Of a stretch of DNA of 64,000 bases, positions 1 to 8,452 are shown in pieces (position 1 is the stretch's first letter; each line of letters begins with the position of its first letter). The stretch covers positions 21,679-85,678 of the forward strand of contig DLST01000014.1 of assembly GCA_002500745.1 (NCBI GenBank), in the 5' to 3' direction. Made by a program: the position numbers and the translations under genes. The stretch is from Sphingobacterium sp. UBA7855 (GTDB lineage: Bacteria > Bacteroidota > Bacteroidia > Sphingobacteriales > Sphingobacteriaceae). The notes beneath the pieces were generated by a model. That model was not told the DNA's origin, searched no databases, and saw only the letters and a program-made list of their open reading frames with translations.

Positions 1-93
1 GAAATTGCGCCCCACCCCCAAACTCTTCCGCTGTAACGCGCACTAAATTAAGAACACAAAGATCCGACGACAAATAAGCATTCTATACAAGCC

Positions 94-843
94 ATGAAAA
101 TATTAATCATAGAAGACGAACTTCCATCAGCAAGACTACTGCAAAGAAAATTGGAGAACATGGGTTACACGGTATCTGCTGTACTGCAAACTGTCGAGGA
201 GTCTGTAGAATGGTTTATGTCAAATACTGAACCTGATCTACTTTTTTTGGATGTGCAACTCGCAGATGGGATTTCATTTGATATCCTCGAGCAGGTTAAG
301 CCAAGTGCGGCTATTATTTTTACCACTGCATTCGATGAGTATATTTTACGTGCGTTTAAACAAAACAGCATTGATTACTTACTTAAGCCGATTGATGATG
401 AAGAATTGAAAAATGCAATTGAAAAATTCCTTCATTTTAGGGGATCTAATACCCATTTGGACCTAATATCATTAGAAGCTTTTTTTAGGAACGCTTTACC
501 CACCTATAAGGAACGCTTTACAATAAAACTTGGCCAAAACATAAAACTAGTGACAACCCAGAATATTGAATGTATTTATAGTGAGAACAAAGGCACCTAT
601 CTCTATACCAATGAAAATGAAAATTATCTTTTGGATCAGACGCTGGACGTCCTGGTACCGCAATTGTCCCCTAAAGATTTTTTCAGGATCAACCGAAGCA
701 CTATCGTTCAATTTGATGCCATCAAAAGTATTGCTGTACATTCCAATGCCCGGTTGAAAATATACCTTAAGCACTATACATCGGATGAACTCATTGTTTC
801 ACGGGAAAGAGTCAATGCATTCAAGAAGTGGCTTGACAACTAG
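94..843 (+). CDS. LytTR-family response regulator
   Basis: Cytoplasmic two-component regulator, 249 residues. The N-terminal receiver has the acidic pocket E7-D8-E9, phosphoacceptor D53 (FLDVQLADG), T77/T78 and K98 in LLKP. The C-terminal part from about residue 140 to the end is a LytTR DNA-binding domain with a typical FFRINRST core. This is the LytR/AlgR architecture, usually paired with a LytS-type membrane kinase. The partner may lie just left of the window, where only 93 bases are visible. Downstream genes run in the opposite direction, so it is the last gene of its transcript here. The target genes cannot be seen. Confidence 0.93.
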   Translation: MKILIIEDELPSARLLQRKLENMGYTVSAVLQTVEESVEWFMSNTEPDLLFLDVQLADGISFDILEQVKPSAAIIFTTAFDEYILRAFKQNSIDYLLKPIDDEELKNAIEKFLHFRGSNTHLDLISLEAFFRNALPTYKERFTIKLGQNIKLVTTQNIECIYSENKGTYLYTNENENYLLDQTLDVLVPQLSPKDFFRINRSTIVQFDAIKSIAVHSNARLKIYLKHYTSDELIVSRERVNAFKKWLDN

Positions 844-967
844 CCCAAAAGAGATTAGCACTGTAGTACAATAAATTAAAATAGAAACAGACCATAATCA
901 AAAATGATCTTGGCAAAGTAGGCTTTTGAAGTGTTTAATTAGGCTAACGAGACACAAAGAAATCTAA

Positions 968-1432
968 CTACAGATTGATTCTATAATTTAGCGGAATACT
1001 GAATCGTAAAGATACTGCGAATCCCTTTATAGGGTTATAATCTTTCTTGTCATTGATTGAAAATCCATATCCCAAGTCAATATCCAATAAAGTCGCTAAG
1101 CTCAGCCCAACTTTCGGTGTTATAGTATAGGGACTAAGTTCTGTACGCAAAAACGGAGTCAGAACATATGTTTGAGGATAATAAGTTACCGCAGCCTCAG
1201 GGATGACGGCAAATTTCTTTTGAGTCCAGGTAAAGTTGGCTGTGGCATCGGCTCGCAAAATATGATCACCAACAAGAGGAAAAGCAAAATAAGCTCCACT
1301 TTTTATTATACTTCCCTTTTGAAATTGGTAGCTCAAGGTAGGGCCGATTAAGTAGTCTTGTGCTCTAACACGTCCAATAAGTGCCAATAAGATAAATACA
1401 ACGGGAAAAAGATAGGGAATCTTACTTTGCAT
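968..1432 (-). CDS. small barrel-like envelope protein, paralogue A
   Basis: Unrecognised family, 154 residues. The chosen ATG at 1432 starts a signal peptide (hydrophobic stretch ending in VRAQ); a longer frame to 1537 would run into the neighbouring gene. The mature part has alternating polar and aromatic beta strands and the motif SPYTITPKVG, like a small outer-membrane beta-barrel or periplasmic beta protein. It lies 7 bases after the stop of the gene at 1440-1916 and is clearly homologous to it over the full length (shared PYTITPKVG, GYG and IPLN segments). The two are a tandem duplication in one transcript. Function unknown. Confidence 0.7.
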   Translation of the reverse strand: MQSKIPYLFPVVFILLALIGRVRAQDYLIGPTLSYQFQKGSIIKSGAYFAFPLVGDHILRADATANFTWTQKKFAVIPEAAVTYYPQTYVLTPFLRTELSPYTITPKVGLSLATLLDIDLGYGFSINDKKDYNPIKGFAVSLRFSIPLNYRINL

Positions 1433-1439
1433 GCTTCTA

Positions 1440-1916
1440 TTAATAAATATGAAAATTAAGCGGGATATTGACACCGACCGACACAGTAAATCCATCAATT
1501 GGCTTAAAATTTTTCTTTGTGTTATAGTCAAGTCCATAACCTATACCGAGATCAACAATAGAAAAGAGACTAGCTCCGACTTTAGGCGTTATTGTGTAAG
1601 GGGTGAGTTCGGCTTTCACAAAAGGGAACAGAACAAAATCATTTAGGTAATAGGTGAACCCCAATTCTGGAATGACAGTTGCTTTACCTCCCATCCAGCT
1701 AAAATTAGCGCCGGCATCAATTTTCATATATTGAAAATCATTAGGGGCAAACAATCCCCAGCCTGAAACTTTCAGAAAATTACCACTTTGATACTGATAA
1801 CCTACGGAAGGTCCCCAAATCCATTTATTATGCTCCTTCCATGGTTGCTCTTGTGCCATACAACACATGGAAAACATAAAAATGATTGTAAATAATGATA
1901 ATATTCTTAATTTCAT
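1440..1916 (-). CDS. small barrel-like envelope protein, paralogue B
   Basis: 158 residues with a signal peptide (MKLRILSLFTIIFMF, cleavage near CMAQ). The mature domain is beta rich, contains TPYTITPKVGASL and ends in an aromatic residue, as outer-membrane barrels often do (ends in FHIY). It is homologous to the next gene downstream and is the first gene of a probable two-gene transcript. No named family is recognised. An outer-membrane or periplasmic location is inferred from the signal peptide and strand pattern. Confidence 0.7.
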   Translation of the reverse strand: MKLRILSLFTIIFMFSMCCMAQEQPWKEHNKWIWGPSVGYQYQSGNFLKVSGWGLFAPNDFQYMKIDAGANFSWMGGKATVIPELGFTYYLNDFVLFPFVKAELTPYTITPKVGASLFSIVDLGIGYGLDYNTKKNFKPIDGFTVSVGVNIPLNFHIY

Positions 1917-2043
1917 CCAGCTAAATTACAAACTATAATCTAATTTTATGAATACAACAGGTACAGGTTAGAATAGTTTTAGTGAACAGAAAAATAATAC
2001 AATCTAAGTATTCCGGTCAATAAAAGTAGGGCTTAACTATTTT

Positions 2044-3180
2044 CTACTGCGGTAATATGCTGATTCTAATAAACTGTGCTTTTTCATTTAAAGCACCCTC
2101 ATCCCCCCAATAACCATTGATATGGTTAGCAGCGGTATAGATGCAACCATCTTTCCCCCAAAATATCAGTTCCTCCTTCCAAGTTGGCATCCACTCCTTA
2201 AACCTGACAAAAAGCATTGGTGAAACCTTACCTTGTTTCACGTGGAAGAGTTGTAAGTCGCCCGTGGATTCATAAGGATCAGCCAGCAAAGTCATGAGGT
2301 AATTTTTATCCGATGAAAAGAAGGGGGAGGCACCACACTCCACAATTAAATGACCGTCCTGTTTATCAAAAAGGCGTACATCAGAACTTTCCCAATAATT
2401 CCCTTCCACTGCATAAGCATTTAGAAAATCATAATGCCCCTTATACGAATACCGCTCTTCCAATTCACTATCGATACCCTTATCCCTAAATATTAGTTTT
2501 TCCCCATTTTTCAAAGGCAGTTCCAATACCTTCCCATTTTTAAAATAAGACATGGTATCCTTTATCAAGTAGTCTTTCGAAGTTTTACGAGCTGCAGAAA
2601 ATGTTTGCTCATCGATCAATTCTAACCGGAGATATTCATCTAAAGAATGTCCTTTTTCATAATAGGTTTCTCGACCATTTATCGTAATAGAAACGATTAG
2701 GTTTAAATCTTTTGGTGATATTGTAATTTGGTCTTGTTTTCCCAGCTTCGACTTTGCGACATATACCTTTTCCCATCGCGTCACATCACCCTTCTCACCT
2801 CGTGCTCCTTTATAATCCCGTTGAATGCGATCCATTACAGCAACCCAATCCCCTTCTTCAGCAATAACATCGAGTTTGGTACCATAGGGATATTTTCCCA
2901 ATACCGGCGCAGACTGATCAGGCCCCTGATGAAGTTCAACGCCGGACCGATCAACCACATAGCTGTTTTTTAAAACCTTCGTCTTTTCATAATCAATTGG
3001 CAAAGGAGGGAATTGCGCAAGAGTGATCGTATCCTTTACAGCTACTAATTTAACTATAGATGAATCTTTTGCACCTGTGCCTTTATCCTTTGTAGTGCGA
3101 TCACAACTCAATGTTCCAATGGCTAAGATTGATCCGATCAAGAGCAATAATGGCAAAAATAACAGTCTATTCATAAACAT
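2044..3180 (-). CDS. SH3-domain lipoprotein
   Basis: About 378 residues. Start taken at the ATG at 3180 (MFMNRLLF); 3174 is also possible, and the frame extends to a TTG at 3192. The N-terminus is a lipoprotein signal peptide with a cysteine after GTLS. A bacterial SH3-like segment follows (SYVVDRSGVELHQGP to EEGDWVAVMD), the type that binds peptidoglycan or peptides. The rest has no recognised domain and contains several GYWGD- and NYWES-like aromatic motifs. It is monocistronic, with gaps on both sides. The coding sequence carries a parS-like 16-mer at 2234-2249 (separate feature). Cell-envelope location is inferred. Confidence 0.75.
   Translation of the reverse strand: MFMNRLLFLPLLLLIGSILAIGTLSCDRTTKDKGTGAKDSSIVKLVAVKDTITLAQFPPLPIDYEKTKVLKNSYVVDRSGVELHQGPDQSAPVLGKYPYGTKLDVIAEEGDWVAVMDRIQRDYKGARGEKGDVTRWEKVYVAKSKLGKQDQITISPKDLNLIVSITINGRETYYEKGHSLDEYLRLELIDEQTFSAARKTSKDYLIKDTMSYFKNGKVLELPLKNGEKLIFRDKGIDSELEERYSYKGHYDFLNAYAVEGNYWESSDVRLFDKQDGHLIVECGASPFFSSDKNYLMTLLADPYESTGDLQLFHVKQGKVSPMLFVRFKEWMPTWKEELIFWGKDGCIYTAANHINGYWGDEGALNEKAQFIRISILPQ
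2234..2249 (+). promoter_or_regulatory. parS-like site inside a gene
   Basis: TGTTTCACGTGGAAGA matches the reverse complement of the classic parS TGTTCCACGTGAAACA at 15 of 16 positions. It shares the GTTTCACGTGGAA core with the two sites at 50.0 kb. parS sites inside coding sequences are well known in other bacteria. ParB binding here is inference. Confidence 0.5.
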
Positions 3181-3353
3181 CAAGTTAGCCAATCTTATGC
3201 CAAAAAAAATACTGGTTTTCAGGGATTATTTAAGAGTTTGGGGCCACCAAAGCAGCTATTTTGTCCACAACTAATGGTCAAATTATCTTAAAGAGGGTCA
3301 TTTTGCAACAACACATGTAAAGCCACAAACGCCCTTTGAAATGAGATATCCAA

Positions 3354-4136
3354 TTAACTGTTCAGCCATAAATTTCTCAACTTGACCTGTAGACCAGCAT
3401 TCGTTTTCCGCGCATGCAAGATCGTCCATACAATCGCCATAAAAACAGTAAAAAAACGAAAGAAATTGCTCCATACATTTCCAGCGGCATTGTCAGCAAC
3501 ATCAAAAATCATCCAGGCTGAATTCATAAAAATATGAAGTGCGATCGGGATCCATAGATTGAACTTCCATTCGACATACAACCACGAAAAAAGGATACCG
3601 CCGAAGAACGTAACGCCAAATATCAAAACCAATTCAACCAAATCCTGACTCTGATAAAGGTGCAGTAAGGCAAAGAGGAATGACGTCGCAAAAATGGATG
3701 GAATGAACCCAAGTCGGGTATAGCGAAAAACTAAACCAAAAAAATAGGCACGAAAGATGATCTCTTCAAAGAATCCTGAAGATACACTATTTATTAATAG
3801 CGTGTTTGGATCTATTTTGCGATTTATGGTAAAAATATAGGCGTAACCCAAGAACATAGGTAAGGTTGTCATTAGCCCAAAAGAAATCCCTTGTAGAAAA
3901 GAACCATTTAACCCGAATTTTGTGAAGATTTTATCTGATTCTTTTGGCTTAAGCAGCATTGCTCCCAAAAATAGTGGTAAAACGCTTATAGAATAAGCGC
4001 ACACATGCCCTAAAAACCGGCTAGGAATATAGTTAATCAGAGTTGATTGCAGTGTTGAAAAGAACAAATAATCAAGAATAAAATATATTCCGAAAAAAAG
4101 AAATAGTAGGAGCAGGTTTAAATTTTTAGTTTTCAT
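3354..4136 (-). CDS. CPBP-family intramembrane glutamic protease
   Basis: 260 residues with about seven or eight hydrophobic helices. The CPBP (Abi, Rce1-like) signature is present: FFEEIIFRAYFFG supplies the catalytic EExxxR, followed by a helix with FALLHLYQ and a final ALHIFMNSAW supplying conserved His and Asn. Family members cleave membrane or prenylated proteins; in bacteria most substrates are unknown. Monocistronic, and codirectional with the LytTR gene upstream after a 66-base gap. A second, unrelated CPBP member lies at 38672. Confidence 0.88.
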   Translation of the reverse strand: MKTKNLNLLLLFLFFGIYFILDYLFFSTLQSTLINYIPSRFLGHVCAYSISVLPLFLGAMLLKPKESDKIFTKFGLNGSFLQGISFGLMTTLPMFLGYAYIFTINRKIDPNTLLINSVSSGFFEEIIFRAYFFGLVFRYTRLGFIPSIFATSFLFALLHLYQSQDLVELVLIFGVTFFGGILFSWLYVEWKFNLWIPIALHIFMNSAWMIFDVADNAAGNVWSNFFRFFTVFMAIVWTILHARKTNAGLQVKLRNLWLNS

Positions 4137-4202
4137 CTTTTTTTTAAGCGAAATTATGCTCCAGTTTAGGAATACACAAAATTATGTGGTGTATGGCAAG
4201 TT

Positions 4203-5093
4203 TTAGGGATGATTGACAATAGCGCAGCTGGCTGTTGGTAATAGATAGGGTCGAACGGATTCAATGGCAGACCTTGCAACGATGGCGAAATCGTCAACAT
4301 CTGCAAAACGTAACAAAAAACCTTGTGCATTTCTTTCCTTTACCAATATTTTTTCAAAGTTGACTAGATATGATCGGTGACACCGGTGGATAGCCCCCAT
4401 ATTTAGAATCTGAGACAAGTGCGTTAATGTTATTCGTATCATTTGCTTCTTAAGTGTATCCTCTTTTCTGAAATAGATCATGCAATAATTGTCCATCGAT
4501 TTGGCGAAAATAAAATCATCCGGCTTCAATGTTAATGTTTGGCTTCCATTTGGAATACTGACCAATGTCAAAGAATGACAATCATTCCCTTGACTTGATT
4601 TCGCATCCAAATTTATCGGAATTCCAACATTCAGCGGATTATTTTGTATAGGATGTGGACTATATCTATTTATTCGAAGCAAAAAATAAATTGTTCCAAT
4701 TGGACTATAAAGTGACAGTGTATACAATCCAATATAAGGAAAGTTATCCCATTGTAGAGGAGCACCATTAATAATCCAACCATGATATATGAAATTAAAA
4801 AAAATTGTTACTAATAGTACCAGAGTAATACGAAACAACTCCATCGCAATAGTTTCGATTTTACGTAAGGCAATAGAAACTAGTACATATGCTGCAGATA
4901 ATATTGCACCATATCCGGATAACAAAACAAATTTATGGATATGATCAAAATTGTACGTTCCAAATGGTTGAAAAACGATCAGGAAGAGATAGGCTGATAA
5001 ACCGAGCAAGAAAGAAAAGGTGAACAGCTCTTTTTTAGTACTGATCTTCGGAATTACACCACTTAAATGACTTTGACTGATTTTTTTATACAT
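4203..5093 (-). CDS. membrane-anchored LytTR transcription regulator
   Basis: 296 residues (two adjacent ATGs at 5096 and 5093). The N-terminal half contains four transmembrane helices (about residues 25-145). The C-terminal 110 residues are a LytTR DNA-binding domain (FIFAKSMDNYCMIYF, then IHRCHRSYLVNF). There is no receiver domain, so it is a one-component membrane regulator that probably senses at or in the inner membrane. It is divergent from the amidohydrolase at 5306 with a 209-base shared upstream region, so that gene or its own promoter are the obvious candidate targets (inference). Confidence 0.88.
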   Translation of the reverse strand: MYKKISQSHLSGVIPKISTKKELFTFSFLLGLSAYLFLIVFQPFGTYNFDHIHKFVLLSGYGAILSAAYVLVSIALRKIETIAMELFRITLVLLVTIFFNFIYHGWIINGAPLQWDNFPYIGLYTLSLYSPIGTIYFLLRINRYSPHPIQNNPLNVGIPINLDAKSSQGNDCHSLTLVSIPNGSQTLTLKPDDFIFAKSMDNYCMIYFRKEDTLKKQMIRITLTHLSQILNMGAIHRCHRSYLVNFEKILVKERNAQGFLLRFADVDDFAIVARSAIESVRPYLLPTASCAIVNHP

Positions 5094-5305
5094 CATAATG
5101 GAATAAAATTAACTCTTTTTTAATGAATGCTAGTATTATTGGCTTCTATTTATCCAAAAAAAGGAGTCGAGAAAAAATTTATGACGAAACATCTAAAATA
5201 TATTAAATTTATAGTTTAACTTAGAAGATACATTTTGAGCTGACATCAGTTCGTTGAAATCAAAATTTATTTGTCATATGATATATCACCGTAATTCTTC
5301 ATACT

Positions 5306-6640
5306 ATGCGTCTAAGTGAATTACTAACTTTATTTCTTTGTATAGTATTTCTACAAGCTATCCAAGGTCAGGAGAAGCCGGTTTTAATAGAAAATGTCAA
5401 ACTGATTGACTTTACGAGTCAAATGCTAACTTCGCCAAGGTATGTTTTAATAGAAGGCAGCACCATTCAACACATAAGCGCGTCTCCTATTAAAGCGAAA
5501 GATAAGGATGTCATTCGAATTGACGGTAAGGGCAAAACACTCATGCCGGGTTTGATTGATGCCCATGTACATCTGGTATTTGGCGCTTTGACAATGCCAC
5601 AGATGATGACAAATGACTTATCGGAAGAATTTTTGTTCAATACAGTAGGCAGTTCGGCTCAACAGATGTTAATGCGTGGTTTTACAAGCATACGTGATGT
5701 CGGTGGTCCAATATTCCCGTTAAAAGCTGCCATTGATAAGGGCAAACTTTTGGGACCTAGGATATGGCCATCTGGGGCTACGATAAGCCAGACGGCGGGG
5801 CATGGGGACTTTCGTACTCCTGAAGAAAAATCACGCCGCTTTTTTGGAGTAGTCTCTCGTGCAGAACGATATGGTGCCACATTTATCGCCGACGGGCGTG
5901 CCGAAGTATTGACTGCAGTGAGAGAAAATTTAAGATTTGGAGCGAGTCAAATTAAAATAATGGCAGGCGGAGGTACTTCTTCTGCGTACGATCCAGTAGA
6001 TGTAACTCAATATACCCTCGACGAGATGAAGGCAGCAGTGGAAGCCGCAGAGGATTGGGGAACTTATGTGACCGTACATGCATATACACCACGAGCGATT
6101 CAAAGAGCGATCGAAGCTGGTGTAAGATGTATTGAACATGGACAATTGCTTGACGAAGAAACGGTGCAGCTAATCGCAAAAAACAATATTTGGCTAAGCT
6201 TACAAAATCTTGTAGAAGACACACCCGATATGGATCCGCAACGAAGAATTAAGCGTAAACCTGTCATAGAAGGTCAGGAAAAAGTGTGGCCCATGGCTAA
6301 AAAATATGGCGTAAAACTAGCCTGGGGTACAGATTTCCTTTTTGAACCTGATCTGAATAAATTGCAGAATGTTTTTATATTGCGACTTCAAAAGTGGTTT
6401 ACAAATGCTGAAATCATTAAAATGGTTACACACGATAATGGCGAACTTCTACAGCTTTCAGGATTAAGAAGTCCATATCCCGGCAAGCTAGGAACTGTTG
6501 AGGAAGGAGCTCTGGCAGATCTCATTCTGGTTGATGGCGACCCGATCAAGGATCTAAAGCTGTTGGCAGATCCAGATAAAAACTTTTTGGTAATTATGAA
6601 AGATGGTCAGATTTATAAAAATACCCTGCAGAAACATTAA
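5306..6640 (+). CDS. secreted metal-dependent amidohydrolase (prolidase-like)
   Basis: 444 residues with a signal peptide ending near IQGQ. Amidohydrolase superfamily TIM barrel: H87xH89 in LIDAHVHL, a lysine in QIKIMAGGG that in this family is carboxylated to bridge two metals, later histidines in YVTVHAY and CIEHGQ, and the catalytic Asp in WGTDFLF. The C-terminal ADLILVDGDP segment is also typical. The subfamily includes Xaa-Pro dipeptidases and other imidodipeptidases, so a periplasmic dipeptidase role is likely, but the substrate cannot be told from sequence. Divergent from the membrane LytTR regulator. Confidence 0.88.
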   Translation: MRLSELLTLFLCIVFLQAIQGQEKPVLIENVKLIDFTSQMLTSPRYVLIEGSTIQHISASPIKAKDKDVIRIDGKGKTLMPGLIDAHVHLVFGALTMPQMMTNDLSEEFLFNTVGSSAQQMLMRGFTSIRDVGGPIFPLKAAIDKGKLLGPRIWPSGATISQTAGHGDFRTPEEKSRRFFGVVSRAERYGATFIADGRAEVLTAVRENLRFGASQIKIMAGGGTSSAYDPVDVTQYTLDEMKAAVEAAEDWGTYVTVHAYTPRAIQRAIEAGVRCIEHGQLLDEETVQLIAKNNIWLSLQNLVEDTPDMDPQRRIKRKPVIEGQEKVWPMAKKYGVKLAWGTDFLFEPDLNKLQNVFILRLQKWFTNAEIIKMVTHDNGELLQLSGLRSPYPGKLGTVEEGALADLILVDGDPIKDLKLLADPDKNFLVIMKDGQIYKNTLQKH

Positions 6641-6776
6641 TGTTGTTAGATGGACATTATGATGTCAAAAATATAATTTAACAAGACAATAAAATATTTT
6701 CGATGAAATCAGTTAAAATGGCAATATTTCCTTTTGTAGATGAAAAAAATCAAATAATTTCATCATTAAAAGGCGC

Positions 6777-6856
6777 AAATAATTTCTTTAAGATATAAAT
6801 TATTTGAAGAATAAACAGCTTTGCATTTAATTGATTAGATTTGCGTTTAAACGATA
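6777..6856 (+). promoter_or_regulatory. promoter region of the signalling block
   Basis: TAGATTTG at 6836-6843 fits the Bacteroidota -7 box TAnnTTTG and would start transcription about 20 bases before the GTG at 6870. A perfect 9-base inverted repeat (AAATAATTT at 6777-6785, AAATTATTT at 6797-6805) and two related 16-mers spaced 20 bases apart (starting at 6820 and 6840, 12 of 16 identical) overlap or flank the box. I see no convincing -33 TTTG at the right distance, which would fit activator dependence (inference). Confidence 0.5.
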
Positions 6857-6869
6857 AATCAAGCATTCG

Positions 6870-7679
6870 GTGGCATTATTATTCAACGAAGGACGTCCAG
6901 TAGTAAGACTAAGAGCATTTCGGGCTATTGACGATCCCCAAACCTGTGAACGTTTCATAGAAGGACACGCGCATGTATTAACTGCTATAGGCGTAAAGAA
7001 GGTGACTTCCTCCAAAAATGACTGGATGTATAATCCAGCATCATTCGTCCTGATCGTAGAATCCCTTGATGGCGACAAAGTCTACGGAGGAGTACGCATA
7101 CACGTATCTGGTGGTAGCGAACCTCTTCCGATTGAACAAGCAACCGGATCCATGGATGCTAAAATTTTAGACCTAGTTTATGAGTATGCGCAACAGGGAA
7201 CAGGTGAAGGTTGTGGCCTATGGAACTCGCGAGAGATTGCTGGATACGGCATTGGTAGCATATTTTTAACACGGGCTGGCGCTGCAATCAGTACACAGGT
7301 CGGCATTAAATCGCTATTTGCTTTATGCGCTCCTTATACAGTGAAATTGGCAGAAAGTGTTGGCTACCGGATCGACACCAGTGTTGGAAATAATGGTACA
7401 TTTTATTATCCTAAGCTAGACCTGCTGGCAACTGTGATGATTATGCGAAACCTAGAAACCCTAACCGAAGCCGATCAAGAAAACAAAGATGCAATTCTTT
7501 CCCTTCGTAATAATTCCAATATTGTCCGCATAGAAACTTTGCGGAATAAAGAAATTGAAATCCATTATCAAATTGATATTCCGAATTTGAATCAATGGGA
7601 TCTAAATGAGATTATTAAAAATCTGAAACATACATCATTAGACTATAGGCCAGATGATCGTAATTTAAATATTTTGTGA
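6870..7679 (+). CDS. orphan GNAT-like acyltransferase
   Basis: 269 residues, GTG start; an in-frame stop at 6855-6857 rules out a longer form. No close family is recognised. The pattern fits a GNAT-type or acyl-amino-acid-synthase-like fold: a strand FVLIVESLDG, strand VYGGVRIHVSGG, a central EGCGLWNSRE at about 113-122, then GYGIGSIFLTRAGAA and a helix followed by LCAPYTVKLAESVGYRID, where GNAT proteins place the acyl-CoA helix and closing strand. A C-terminal extension of about 90 residues is less conserved-looking. The next gene starts inside its stop codon, so the two products are probably made in equal amounts and act together. Acyl-donor and acceptor are unknown. Confidence 0.6.
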   Translation: MALLFNEGRPVVRLRAFRAIDDPQTCERFIEGHAHVLTAIGVKKVTSSKNDWMYNPASFVLIVESLDGDKVYGGVRIHVSGGSEPLPIEQATGSMDAKILDLVYEYAQQGTGEGCGLWNSREIAGYGIGSIFLTRAGAAISTQVGIKSLFALCAPYTVKLAESVGYRIDTSVGNNGTFYYPKLDLLATVMIMRNLETLTEADQENKDAILSLRNNSNIVRIETLRNKEIEIHYQIDIPNLNQWDLNEIIKNLKHTSLDYRPDDRNLNIL

Positions 7680-8443
7680 TGGACAATAAGCATTATAATG
7701 CCGGATACTTGATGGATACCGGTGATTTTCTTAAACAATTGAAAATACATTCATACACTCCTTTTAATTCGATTAAAGAGGGTGTGGTTGTCGATCTTGG
7801 TTGTGGCACTGGAATGGATGCCATCAACTTGGCGAACATGCTGGGTGATAACGTACTAGTTGTTGGTTTAGATCATGATAACAACCTAATTGAGCATGCG
7901 AAATCAAGCGCTGCAAACATAAAAAATGTGGACTTCGTTCAAGGTGAGGTTTACAAACTTAGCTTTGCAGACAATTCCATCTCCGGTATTAGAATGGAAC
8001 GCGTTGTACAACATCTATTGGAGGCGCAAAAAATGTTTGCCGAGGTTCACCGTGTTTTGATCGAGGGTAAACCGCTGGTTATCGTTGAGACCATCTGGAA
8101 TAGTCTGACATTTTATAGTAAACACGTCGGTATTGAGGCAAAAATATGCCATTATTTGACCGATGAAAAAGTTAATAATGGCTGGGCCGGAAATAAATTA
8201 ACCTCTGATCTATTAAATCAAGGTTTTAAACACGTAGAATTGCAAACATTTTGTATGGTTACTCGCTCGAAAGAAGAAGCTAACCGGTATCTATTTTTAG
8301 ATAAAATCCTTCTAGAAATGGTCGAAAAAGAACAATTGAGCACCGCCGAGATGGAGGAATTTCAAAAAGCATTGGATCAAGCTGACGAAGCGGGCTGCTT
8401 CCTTGTCTCTATGAATTTAGTTATCGCAGAAGCAAAAAAATAG
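7679..8443 (+). CDS. SAM-dependent class I methyltransferase
   Basis: 254 residues. Start at ATG 7679, which shares its A with the TGA stop of the upstream gene (TGATG coupling); a GTG at 7676 is the alternative. The Rossmann SAM site is VVDLGCGTGMDA (motif I), with an acidic end of strand 2 at VVGLDHD, and motif IV/post-I features FVQGEVYKLSFADNSISGIRMERVVQH. It belongs to the Methyltransf_25/UbiE-like small-molecule group, not to the CheR or DNA methyltransferases. Its position between a GNAT-like protein and a sensor kinase suggests it modifies the same metabolite. Nine bases separate it from the kinase ATG. Confidence 0.88.
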   Translation: MDNKHYNAGYLMDTGDFLKQLKIHSYTPFNSIKEGVVVDLGCGTGMDAINLANMLGDNVLVVGLDHDNNLIEHAKSSAANIKNVDFVQGEVYKLSFADNSISGIRMERVVQHLLEAQKMFAEVHRVLIEGKPLVIVETIWNSLTFYSKHVGIEAKICHYLTDEKVNNGWAGNKLTSDLLNQGFKHVELQTFCMVTRSKEEANRYLFLDKILLEMVEKEQLSTAEMEEFQKALDQADEAGCFLVSMNLVIAEAKK

Positions 8444-8452
8444 CATATTGTG

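Noticed and set aside
1..93. End of an upstream gene at the window edge
   Set aside because: All three plus-strand frames run in from the edge and stop by base 77; none has a recognisable C-terminus, so no partial gene is called.
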